DNA from: a virus
DNA length: 44,089 bases
Virus record (IMG/VR): IMGVR_UViG_3300022821_000035
Location: 1-44,089 of that record
Direction: 5' to 3' (one strand)
This document shows positions 6,901-13,417 of this stretch, piece by piece. The translations under genes were made by a program, and so were the position numbers. Within the stretch, counting starts at the first letter, position 1, and every line of letters begins with the position of its first letter. The notes under the pieces were generated by a model. That model was not told the DNA's origin. It saw only the letters and a list, made by a program, of their open reading frames with translations, and searched no databases.

Positions 6901-7089
6901 ATGAATAAAAATGATAATTCCTTATGGTTCGAGAACTGGACAACTAAAGAATTAAAGCAAGAAGCTATAAACTATGACGAACTAATAAATATTGGTTGTT
7001 ATGGTACTAGCGATGTTAGGATTTTGGAGGGAATAATGGCAGAACTTGATAAAAGAGGAGTTGAAAGCAAGAGAGTTTTAAAATTTTAA
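6901..7089 (+). CDS. Unknown 62-residue protein
   Basis: A short, acidic and mostly helical protein (NDNSLWFENWTTKELKQEAINY...). The C-terminal part (MAELDKRGVESKRV) is amphipathic. The start sits behind the same AAGCCAAGCCA leader as the gene at 6733; the stop of that gene is 9 bases upstream. No family is recognised. The Trp/Leu helix is reminiscent of small phage proteins with a 'LWF..W...EL' start. Confidence 0.5.
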   Translation: MNKNDNSLWFENWTTKELKQEAINYDELINIGCYGTSDVRILEGIMAELDKRGVESKRVLKF

Positions 7090-7098
7090 ATAAAATCT

Positions 7099-7278
7099 AT
7101 GGAGAAAAAAGCTGAGGCAGTTAAAAAAACATTTAATAAAAAGAGAAAAATTAAGATTGGATTTTCTGAGTCTGATATTTCAGATTTACAGAACGGCGGG
7201 AATTTTGACTGGACTTTTGACGATGTTGACGTCCATTTATTCAATGAAGACACCGAACCAGAAAAAATGGAGGATTAA
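7099..7278 (+). CDS. Unknown 59-residue protein with acidic tail
   Basis: ATG at 7099, TAA at 7276-7278. The N-terminus is Lys-rich (MEKKAEAVKKTFNKKRK), the C-terminus strongly acidic (WTFDDVDVHLFNEDTEPE). Spacing of 9 bases from the preceding stop fits the operon. No known domain; real status is supported by codon use and spacing only. Confidence 0.45.
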   Translation: MEKKAEAVKKTFNKKRKIKIGFSESDISDLQNGGNFDWTFDDVDVHLFNEDTEPEKMED

Positions 7279-7294
7279 GAACTAATATTTAAAA

Positions 7295-7369
7295 GTGAAC
7301 GAAGCTAAAGCAGATGTGATTATTTTCTTGGTGATTTTTGGGGTTTTTATTCTAAGCTATATTTTATGA
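7295..7369 (+). CDS. Possible 24-residue membrane microprotein (GTG start)
   Basis: A GTG at 7295 opens a 24-codon frame whose product is a polar start (NEAKAD) followed by a single hydrophobic helix (VIIFLVIFGVFILSYIL). Its TGA stop overlaps the ATG of the next gene (ATGA), a coupling signal used elsewhere in this window. There is no ribosome-binding site, so this remains tentative. Confidence 0.35.
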   Translation: MNEAKADVIIFLVIFGVFILSYIL

Positions 7370-7503
7370 AAAAAATTAAGATAAAATGCACCCATTGTGG
7401 AAAAGTTTATATTTATAAAACAGATGAGTTCAATACTAATTTTCACGATTTAGAATGTAAATATTGTAAAAAGGATATAGATAGTTGCGGTGTAGAAGTT
7501 TAA
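7366..7503 (+). CDS. 45-residue zinc-ribbon protein
   Basis: ATG at 7366, TAA at 7501-7503. It encodes a minimal four-cysteine ribbon, CTHCG near residue 8 and CKYC near residue 31, with a 20-residue loop between. It is one of several tiny CxxC proteins in this operon. A nucleic-acid- or protein-binding adapter is likely; nothing more can be said. Confidence 0.55.
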   Translation: MKKIKIKCTHCGKVYIYKTDEFNTNFHDLECKYCKKDIDSCGVEV

Positions 7504-7518
7504 AATTAAAGTAAGATT

Positions 7519-7863
7519 ATGAATGAAAAAGAATTTAAAAAGGAGTTTAAAAAAGAGTTTGGGGTTAGAATTGATGTTGACTATGAAGACGCTTTTAAAT
7601 TTTTGTGTCTTATAGAGGGAGAGTTGATATTTGAACTTCACGAGTCAGATTTTGGAGGAGGAGATGTTGTTTATCAAGCTAGAACTGGAATTGAAAAAAG
7701 AGGAAAATATTATTCAATAATTTTCAATCACGAGTTTATTTTTGATTTAAGTGAGTATGATGTGGAGGAATTGTGGGAATTAGTTGAAAAAACAGAATTT
7801 CAAGCGGGAGAAGTTGAAGAAATTTTTAATCCAACTAAAACTATCAAAACTGCCTTTAGTTAA
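7519..7863 (+). CDS. Unknown acidic protein
   Basis: A 114-residue, strongly acidic protein. It begins with two near-identical heptads (EFKKEFKKEFG), and the middle contains Phe/Leu-rich strands and a Gly-rich turn (HESDFGGGDVVYQ). The acidic, DNA-mimic-like charge is notable, but no known anti-restriction family is recognised. It is the last gene before an intrinsic terminator. Confidence 0.5.
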   Translation: MNEKEFKKEFKKEFGVRIDVDYEDAFKFLCLIEGELIFELHESDFGGGDVVYQARTGIEKRGKYYSIIFNHEFIFDLSEYDVEELWELVEKTEFQAGEVEEIFNPTKTIKTAFS

Positions 7864-7913
7864 AATGATATTCAGAGGTTAATGGAATTTAGTGTTGATA
7901 GTTTATTATTATC

Positions 7914-7944
7914 AAAGACAAGGCATTATAGTCTTGTCTTTTTT
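7914..7944 (+). terminator. Intrinsic terminator before P2
   Basis: A 9-bp stem (AAAGACAAG / CTTGTCTTT) with a 10-base loop and trailing T residues, ending 9 bases before the -35 box of P2. Confidence 0.8.
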
Positions 7945-7952
7945 ATTTACTC

Positions 7953-7981
7953 TTGACAATAATAATGTAATAGTTTAGAGT
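7953..7981 (+). promoter_or_regulatory. Promoter P2, sigma-70 type
   Basis: TTGACA at 7953-7958, 17-bp spacer, TAGAGT at 7976-7981. The -10 box begins exactly 33 bases before the ATG at 8009, as in P3 and P4. The leader would be about 20 nt. Confidence 0.8.
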
Positions 7982-8008
7982 TGAAATATAATAAATTAAA
8001 ATGCCAAG

Positions 8009-8608
8009 ATGTTAATGTATAAGAAAAAAGTTGTTGAGGAAAAACCAAGACTGGAAATTAGTTATGATGAAATGGTTGAAAGTCCAAGAGATTGGAGTAA
8101 TTTGGGGTATTTTATAACTTGTGATGGTAATTATTCTAGTCCAGATAATGTTTTTGAGGGAGAATTGAGAGATTGGATAAAAGAAACTGGTCAAGAAGTT
8201 GCAAGTCAAGATGAACACATCAAAGTAATTAAAGATTGGTTTAAATTAAATACTGATGAAAAAGTTTTAGAAATATACCCGATAACAAAATATGAACATT
8301 CGGGGGTTTCTTATAGTTTGGGCGATAAATTCGGGTTTGATTATTCTAACAATGGTTTTTATATAATAACCGATAAAACTCAAAAAGAAGTTGGAACTGA
8401 TAAAAAAGATTTTGAAAAAGTTATTGGAAGTGAGTTAGAAATTTATAATAAATATTGTAATGGAGAAATTTATAGATTTTATTTGCACGATAAAGACGGA
8501 GAAGAAGAGGATAGTTGTTGCGGTTTTTACGAAGTTGAAGATATTAGGGAATGTTTGCCTAAAGAATTTAAAGATGAGGATTTAATGGACTATTTTGTTT
8601 ATAATTAA
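8009..8608 (+). CDS. Conserved phage/plasmid orphan protein (PRDWSNLG...YEHSG family)
   Basis: A 199-residue protein of a very widespread but uncharacterised family of phages and plasmids. Family marks visible here are SPRDWSNLG near the N-terminus, an IYPITKYEHSGVSYS block, GFYIITDK, a middle YNKYCNGEIYRFYL, and the end DSCCGFYEVEDIRECL. A second ATG lies at 8015. The start follows the leader ATGCCAAG with no Shine-Dalgarno. It is the first gene after P2. Function unknown; a host-takeover or anti-defence role is possible but unproved. Confidence 0.75.
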   Translation: MLMYKKKVVEEKPRLEISYDEMVESPRDWSNLGYFITCDGNYSSPDNVFEGELRDWIKETGQEVASQDEHIKVIKDWFKLNTDEKVLEIYPITKYEHSGVSYSLGDKFGFDYSNNGFYIITDKTQKEVGTDKKDFEKVIGSELEIYNKYCNGEIYRFYLHDKDGEEEDSCCGFYEVEDIRECLPKEFKDEDLMDYFVYN

Positions 8609-8617
8609 ATTAAAGTA

Positions 8618-8827
8618 ATGGAAAAAAGAACACCAAAAACAAGAGAAGAGGCAACTCAATATGCTATTGATTGGCAATATTGGGCAAGTGAACAAAATCC
8701 TATTGGAGCGAAAGCAGATAAATGCAAGTTATATCAAATCGATATGATAGTATGGCAAGGAATTTTTGAAGAATTAGCTGATAAATTTGATTTAAATGAA
8801 GAGTTTAGAGAAAATGGAATAATTTGA
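8618..8827 (+). CDS. Conserved small phage protein ending in REFRENGI-like motif
   Basis: A 69-residue protein of a family often seen beside the previous one in phage accessory regions. Marks are TREEATQYAIDWQYWASEQ at the start, a central MIVWQGIFEELADKF helix and the end EEFRENGI. It is all-helical, soluble and acidic. It lies 9 bases after the P2 gene, so it is in the same transcript, which ends at the terminator just downstream. Role unknown. Confidence 0.7.
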   Translation: MEKRTPKTREEATQYAIDWQYWASEQNPIGAKADKCKLYQIDMIVWQGIFEELADKFDLNEEFRENGII

Positions 8828-8840
8828 TAAAAAGAATTAA

Positions 8841-8866
8841 AAGCAAGGCTTAACGGTCTTGTTTTT
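8841..8866 (+). terminator. Intrinsic terminator before P3
   Basis: A 9-bp stem (AAGCAAGGC / GTCTTGTTT, including G-T pairs) and a T-rich tail, ending 9 bases before the -35 box of P3. Confidence 0.7.
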
Positions 8867-8875
8867 AATTTACTA

Positions 8876-8904
8876 TTGACAATAATAAGGTAATGTTTTA
8901 TAGT
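8876..8904 (+). promoter_or_regulatory. Promoter P3, sigma-70 type
   Basis: TTGACA at 8876-8881, 17-bp spacer, TATAGT at 8899-8904. The -10 begins 33 bases before the ATG at 8932. The leader TTATTAAAACGCCAAG is shared with P4 almost base for base. Confidence 0.82.
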
Positions 8905-8931
8905 TATAATATAACTTATTAAAACGCCAAG

Positions 8932-9297
8932 ATGAAAAGCGATAAAAAATTATTAGAAGTTTACAATGAGGCGAAAGGCGATAATGAATATTATCAATTT
9001 GAGAGATTTAAAAGCGATGTTAAGGACTTTTTAAAAGATATTAAAAATTATAAGGTTATTTGCTCGATGACTGTTTCAAGGAGCGGAATGACACGACATT
9101 TCAATTTTGATAGTTATAATATGCTATTGAATATCTGTTATAACCAAAAAAATAATTGGGGAAACGTAAGGGTTGGGGGTTGTGGTATGGATATGTTATG
9201 GCATTTATTATTTAGCACTTGCGAAAAAGTTGAAACTAGAGGAAAGCTCGACAAGTATTATTTAAATTCAAGATGTAGCCATCAAAAAATATTATAA
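8932..9297 (+). CDS. Conserved phage/plasmid orphan protein (SRSGM...GGCGMDM family)
   Basis: A 121-residue protein. It shares the marks of another very widespread accessory family: a strand with TVSRSGMTRHFNF, then NVRVGGCGMDMLWHLLF near the C-terminus. The N-terminal 40 residues are a helical extension. Members occur together with the families of the genes at 8009, 8618 and 9504 in many phages, but no function is established. It is driven by its own promoter P3. Confidence 0.72.
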   Translation: MKSDKKLLEVYNEAKGDNEYYQFERFKSDVKDFLKDIKNYKVICSMTVSRSGMTRHFNFDSYNMLLNICYNQKNNWGNVRVGGCGMDMLWHLLFSTCEKVETRGKLDKYYLNSRCSHQKIL

Positions 9298-9310
9298 TTA
9301 AACTTAAATA

Positions 9311-9451
9311 ATGGATAAGTTTAAAAATAAAGTATTTTGTATTAGTCAAGGCGAAAAAGAATTTTTTTTATTTGTTTCAACTTGTTTATTTATCGGCTTG
9401 TTGTTGCTTATAATTGACAAAATTGTCAAGTCTTCTTTTATTTGCTATTGA
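9311..9451 (+). CDS. Small single-span membrane protein
   Basis: ATG at 9311, TGA at 9449-9451. The 46-residue product has a polar N-terminus (MDKFKNKVFCISQGEKE) and one long hydrophobic helix (FFLFVSTCLFIGLLLLII), then a short basic tail. The stop codon lies inside the -35 box of P4. It is the second gene of the P3 unit. Role unknown. Confidence 0.5.
   Translation: MDKFKNKVFCISQGEKEFFLFVSTCLFIGLLLLIIDKIVKSSFICY
9414..9429. promoter_or_regulatory. TTGACAA/TTGTCAA inverted repeat upstream of P4
   Basis: A perfect dyad of two 7-base arms with a 2-base centre, each arm containing the -35 hexamer TTGACA. It lies inside the small membrane-protein gene, about 19 bases before the P4 -35 box. It may be a protein-binding site or the stem of a weak terminator (T-rich sequence follows). 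Confidence 0.4.
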
Positions 9452-9476
9452 CAATAATAAAGTAATAGACTATAAT
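9448..9476 (+). promoter_or_regulatory. Promoter P4, perfect sigma-70 consensus
   Basis: TTGACA at 9448-9453, 17-bp spacer, TATAAT at 9471-9476. The -10 begins 33 bases before the ATG at 9504. This is the strongest-looking promoter in the window. Confidence 0.88.
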
Positions 9477-9503
9477 AAAAATATAATTTATTAAAACGCC
9501 AAA

Positions 9504-10037
9504 ATGCAACTTAATTTAAGCACAATTAAAAATGTTTATAAGTCTGAAATTGTAGAGATTGAAACATTAGAGTTAAAAGGTTATAAATTGATTAAAGAAT
9601 ATTTTGTTGATAGTTCTCAATTGGGGCTTGAATATGAGCCAGCCTTGACAAAATGTCAATTTGATAAGGAATTAGAGATAGATTTAAAAAAAATAAATAA
9701 AACTGTTTATAGTTTTATAATTAATGAGGGTCAATTTCAAGTTTATTTAGGATTATTTTCTAAAAGTAAAACAGAAAATAAAACTATTGCAAGGAATACG
9801 CTAGAGATTAAGACCAAAGACGGGTTTAAGATAAGATTATACAACACAAACATTATAGAAAAGACTAAAGACGGTTATATTTTAAATTCTGGAGGTTTTC
9901 AAACTGATACGACAAAAAGTAGAATAAACGACAATTTACCGATTGGTTATAAAGTTTTTCAAAAAGATTATGATTGGTTTATTCAAACACCTCAAAAAAT
10001 AGTTGAATTTAAAGACAATATTTTAATTAAAATTTAA
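9504..10037 (+). CDS. Conserved phage orphan protein (SGGF.T.TTKSRIN family)
   Basis: A 177-residue beta-rich protein. The C-terminal half contains ILNSGGFQTDTTKSRINDNLP, GYKVFQKDYDWFIQTP and a final VEFKDNI strand, which match a widespread small phage/plasmid family of unknown function. The N-terminal part is more divergent and begins with a short beta unit. It stands alone behind P4 and completes the set of four commonly co-occurring accessory families in this block. The start has no Shine-Dalgarno, only ACGCCAAA before the ATG. Confidence 0.68.
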   Translation: MQLNLSTIKNVYKSEIVEIETLELKGYKLIKEYFVDSSQLGLEYEPALTKCQFDKELEIDLKKINKTVYSFIINEGQFQVYLGLFSKSKTENKTIARNTLEIKTKDGFKIRLYNTNIIEKTKDGYILNSGGFQTDTTKSRINDNLPIGYKVFQKDYDWFIQTPQKIVEFKDNILIKI

Positions 10038-10067
10038 AAGAATATAAGGGTTTAGGGTATAAATAAT

Positions 10068-10096
10068 TAGTTGATTTTCTTTTATTGTGCTATAAT
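10068..10096 (+). promoter_or_regulatory. Possible promoter for the zinc-ribbon gene at 10162
   Basis: A perfect TATAAT at 10091-10096 with a poor -35 (TAGTTG) 17 bp upstream. It lies 66 bases before a gene that has a Shine-Dalgarno sequence. The short leader contains a small AGACT/AGTCT hairpin. Confidence 0.45.
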
Positions 10097-10161
10097 ATAG
10101 TCAATGGATAAGACTTTTAACAGTCTAAAAACGGCTTAAAACTCAAAACAAGGGGGTAAAA

Positions 10162-10359
10162 ATGACTAGATGTAAAGAATGCGGAAGTTATGAAGTGAAA
10201 ATGGTTGGGGATTATGTGGTTGGATTAAACAGAAAATCAATAATATTTAGTGATTTACTAGATTATAAATTATATAAATGTATTGATTGCGGAAATTCTT
10301 TTCCAGTTAAACAGTCCATTGTTATACACGACTTTCCAGCGGTTAAGTTAAAAGCATAG
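10162..10359 (+). CDS. 65-residue zinc-ribbon protein
   Basis: The ATG is preceded by AAGGGGG with good spacing, which fixes the start. The product has CKECG near residue 4 and CIDCG near residue 40, a four-cysteine ribbon with a long loop (about 32 residues), followed by a short basic C-terminus. Such ribbons resemble bacterial zinc-ribbon and transposase-like modules; function is unknown. It ends just before an intrinsic terminator. Confidence 0.6.
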   Translation: MTRCKECGSYEVKMVGDYVVGLNRKSIIFSDLLDYKLYKCIDCGNSFPVKQSIVIHDFPAVKLKA

Positions 10360-10376
10360 TTTAAAGAACTACAAAC

Positions 10377-10408
10377 AAACAAGGAACTAAAAAGCCTTGT
10401 TTTATTTT
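10377..10408 (+). terminator. Intrinsic terminator
   Basis: An 8-bp stem (AAACAAGG / CCTTGTTT) with a 10-base loop and a TTATTTT tail, 18 bases after the stop of the zinc-ribbon gene. Confidence 0.8.
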
Positions 10409-11171
10409 GGGCGGTAAATGTCAATTGAGATAGTTTAATAGTTATTATTAGTAAGTAAATAGTTGTAATGGTTATTTTTAATTAATGTAAATGTTTGTTT
10501 TAGTTGTTTGTTATTGGTTTTGATAGTTGTTTTTTTGTTTATTGGTTGTTTGCTAGTGGTTTACTGACCCTTAAATGGTTGGTTTATTGAGTAATATTGG
10601 GGCGGAAAGGTCTCAAAACAAGGCTTTTTAGTGAAATTATAAAAAAGGGAATTGACAAAAGATAGGTTATAGCGGTAGAATACAGGGACTAAGCCCTTGT
10701 TACCCTTAACACTAGCAAGTAGTAGGCAATAGCCCAGTAGTAGCCAGCACCAAGCCACTACTACCACACCCACCACCACACACCACCACCAACATAAGCG
10801 GGCTAAGGCTGAAACCCCCACCCCTATACACACACACACCAACACACCCATCTAGCAAGAGCCAAGCTTTTATCTAAGGTAAGGGCATAAGGACACTAAA
10901 CAAAAAGTTACCACCACGACAATACCGAACGACCCCCCGCCCCCCTTCCTGGAAAAGAGTTACTTGTCCCCTCACCCCAAAAACTACCTCTAAAAAGCCA
11001 AAAAACGACTATCCACCTAAAATTTTTCTATATTATTAAAAGGGAAAAAATATAAGAGGTTTTGTCAGAGAAGTTAAAAAATTCCTCAAAAAATCACCGA
11101 GAGATTTTTCAAAAAAGAGGATACCTTAGGGAAATAAAAAAATTAGAAATATTACCATATAATTATCAAGT
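10409..11171. other. Large non-coding region with strand-composition switch (candidate packaging/replication or leader region)
   Basis: About 760 bases with no credible gene. The left part (10441-10560) is T/G-rich on the plus strand, with one C and about 26 G by count. The part from about 10690 to 10945 is C/A-rich, with runs such as CACCACC, CACACACA and poly-C; C outnumbers G more than four to one at 10741-10860. The switch lies near the promoter at 10652. Two direct GTAGTAG repeats (10719, 10737) and an inverted CTACTAC (10758-10764) can pair in alternative hairpins. Position just upstream of the terminase genes fits a cos or pac site or an unstructured late leader. A 96-codon minus-strand frame here is low-complexity and not believed. 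Confidence 0.6.
10652..10681 (+). promoter_or_regulatory. Probable late promoter for packaging and structural genes
   Basis: TTGACA at 10652-10657, 18-bp spacer, TAGAAT at 10676-10681. It is the last clear promoter before the terminase genes and would give a leader of about 480 nt containing the C/A-rich stretch. Confidence 0.6.
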
Positions 11172-11882
11172 ATGCCCAAGCTAAAAGTCGAAAAAGCGTT
11201 AGATAAGCTAAAAAAGGTCAAATTGGATAAGAATGGGAAAGAGATTTCAGCCAAGTTAGGGAAGAGGGGGAAGGATAAAAAACCCCGAATATTTAAAAAA
11301 GCCTCATACGATGTAAATTATTGGTTGGCTACCCTGAAAATGGTTGCTGGAAGATTGGATGAATATTTAGAGGGAGAAGAGGTTTTAGAATATTATGCGA
11401 ATTTAGTTACTGGAAGTGGAAGACATCAGAAGCTGACCCCACACGATATTTCTAAGAGAGGGATTGAATATTTCCATTTCGTATTAGAGATGAACGGAAG
11501 CATGACAGTTTACGGTCTGGCTCTGCATTTAGGAGTAGATGTTGCAACTTTGATGAGAATGGAAAGGAATACCAAAGATAAACAGAATTATGTCACAGGC
11601 GTTTACAGACCTATCGTAAAAATATTAAAGTCGTTAGTAGGTTTGTTCCACGAGACTATGGGAAACGATAAAATCAACCCGAATTTCAATATGTTTGTTC
11701 TAAAGGCTCTCAGGAATGGATTTGAGGAGAGAGTCGAAGTAGAAGTTTCAGCCCCAGAAGGATTATCAATGGAGGCTAGAGAGAAATTGAGAAAGAAGGT
11801 TGCTGGTTTTTCAGAGAGTTTCACAGCCAAAAAGCAAATTGCACCAGTAAGCACACTGACCTATGGCAAAGAAAACGTTTAA
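11172..11882 (+). CDS. terS: Terminase small subunit (putative)
   Basis: A 236-residue protein directly upstream of the large terminase and overlapping it by 20 bases. The N-terminal 45 residues are extremely Lys-rich. The central part (TVYGLALHLGVDVATLMRMERN) resembles a helix-turn-helix of the type small terminases use to bind the packaging site. The C-terminus is helical and could mediate oligomerisation. A stretch near residues 108-121 reads MNGSMTVYGLALHL. Assignment depends on position, size and the HTH; sequence similarity to named small terminases is not obvious. There is no Shine-Dalgarno sequence. Confidence 0.7.
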   Translation: MPKLKVEKALDKLKKVKLDKNGKEISAKLGKRGKDKKPRIFKKASYDVNYWLATLKMVAGRLDEYLEGEEVLEYYANLVTGSGRHQKLTPHDISKRGIEYFHFVLEMNGSMTVYGLALHLGVDVATLMRMERNTKDKQNYVTGVYRPIVKILKSLVGLFHETMGNDKINPNFNMFVLKALRNGFEERVEVEVSAPEGLSMEAREKLRKKVAGFSESFTAKKQIAPVSTLTYGKENV

Positions 11883-13401
11883 ACAGGAAGTTTTGGACGC
11901 TCAGTTACAGGAATTATTAGCTGAGAACGATATAAAGAAGATTAAAGATTTTTTCACAGATATTTCAAATATGGAGGAGTTGGTTATTAAATGTGTTCTT
12001 TGGGGACATACTTTCATGCCAAAATATTTCAGTAAGGAGACCCCAGCGTTCCATTTTGAGTTAATTGAGAAGTTTTTTTCAAATAAGAATGAATATACTG
12101 CTTGCCCACGGGGATTCGGAAAGACCACTATTGTTCAGCTCTGTATTGCCTTCTCATGTGTTGTAGGACTAGATGAGTTCATAGTAGTCATTGAGAAGTC
12201 TTTTAACGAAGCATCAGAGGTTCTGGAAGCTGTCAGAGATGAATTTAAGTACGGAGAGATGATATTAGAATTTTATGGAGATATAACGAAGATTTCGCCG
12301 AGGTTGAAGGTTGATAAGAATTTGAAGGATACTGTTGGAGACTTTTTGATTAATGGAGTTAGGCTTCGAGGAAAAGGATTTGATGCTCCTATTCGGGGAT
12401 TAAAATCTGGACACACTCGACCTACTAGAATCGTATTGGACGATGTTGAGTCCGATGAACATATCGAAAATAACGACCAACGAGTTAAGTACCTTAATAA
12501 TTATGTGAAAAGTATTATTCCAGCCACGGATAATGAGTTGGGTGTAATTAAGATGTTCGGAACTATCTTGCATGATGATTCCTTACTGCAAACCTTGATT
12601 AACTCACACAACGGAGCGACCTATCGGGCTTGGGATAAGCAGAGACGATTGTTATGGGCTAGTAACTGGTCAGTAGAGAAGTTAGAAGCTAAGAGACAGG
12701 ATATGTCACTTAATTCTAAATCTGACGCAGCTTTCTACCAGGAGTATTTCAATGAACCAGTATCAGAAGAAGACCAGATTTTCAAACCTAGGTACTTCCG
12801 ATATTTCAACGATACTCAGTTGAAGCAAACTATTATGGCAAAACCTCACAAGTTTTACATCATGGTTGACCCAGCTATTTCCAAAAAGGAAACAGCTGAC
12901 TTCACAGCTATTGTCTGCGTATTAGTTAATACTATGAATGAGATGTATATAGTGGAGATTGTTAGAGCGAGGTTGAATCCGATTGAAACGATTAAGGAAC
13001 TGTTCGGAATGTACGAGAGATGGCAACCAGAGAAAGTCGGGATTGAAACGGTGGCTTATCAGAAGTCCTTAGTATATTTCATCGAGGAAGAGAAGAAACG
13101 AGCTAACTCAACTATTAGAGGGATGCAGATTCAAGAAATTAAAGCCGATACTGATAAGGGTAGGAAAATTAAAGGACTACAGCCCAGATATGCTATCAGT
13201 AGCGTTTACCATAGAGAGAATGACCCAATGACCAAGATATTAGAATCAGAGCTTACTAGATTCCCTAGAGCTTCCACGGACGATATTGTTGATGCGGTAG
13301 CCAGTATTTTACAGATGATTACACCAGCGAGAATGCCAGTTAAAGAGGAATACTCTAAATGGCAAAAGGTGAGGGAGGGACACTCGCAAGTAAGTTATTA
13401 A
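11863..13401 (+). CDS. terL: Terminase large subunit
   Basis: A 512-residue DNA-packaging motor protein. The ATPase domain has Walker A CPRGFGKTT (residues 81-89), Walker B IVLDDVE (190-196) with the catalytic Glu, and the coupling motif GTILHDDS (about 233-240). The C-terminal RNase H-like nuclease has YIMVDPAIS (Asp near 336), VGIETVAYQ (Glu near 395) and a third acidic site in TDDIVDAVAS. All expected residues are present, so the enzyme should be functional. It cuts concatemeric DNA and translocates it through the portal encoded next. Length is normal for the family. Confidence 0.95.
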   Translation: MAKKTFKQEVLDAQLQELLAENDIKKIKDFFTDISNMEELVIKCVLWGHTFMPKYFSKETPAFHFELIEKFFSNKNEYTACPRGFGKTTIVQLCIAFSCVVGLDEFIVVIEKSFNEASEVLEAVRDEFKYGEMILEFYGDITKISPRLKVDKNLKDTVGDFLINGVRLRGKGFDAPIRGLKSGHTRPTRIVLDDVESDEHIENNDQRVKYLNNYVKSIIPATDNELGVIKMFGTILHDDSLLQTLINSHNGATYRAWDKQRRLLWASNWSVEKLEAKRQDMSLNSKSDAAFYQEYFNEPVSEEDQIFKPRYFRYFNDTQLKQTIMAKPHKFYIMVDPAISKKETADFTAIVCVLVNTMNEMYIVEIVRARLNPIETIKELFGMYERWQPEKVGIETVAYQKSLVYFIEEEKKRANSTIRGMQIQEIKADTDKGRKIKGLQPRYAISSVYHRENDPMTKILESELTRFPRASTDDIVDAVASILQMITPARMPVKEEYSKWQKVREGHSQVSY

Positions 13402-13417
13402 GTAGTATTAACAAAAA

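Noticed and set aside
7882-7956. 24-codon frame over the terminator before P2
   Set aside because: It runs through the terminator stem and its sequence is explained by that hairpin; no ribosome-binding site.
10561-10851. 96-codon minus-strand frame in the composition-switch region
   Set aside because: The translation is a low-complexity Val/Cys/Trp/Gly string caused by the C/A-rich plus strand; no start signal and no protein-like pattern.
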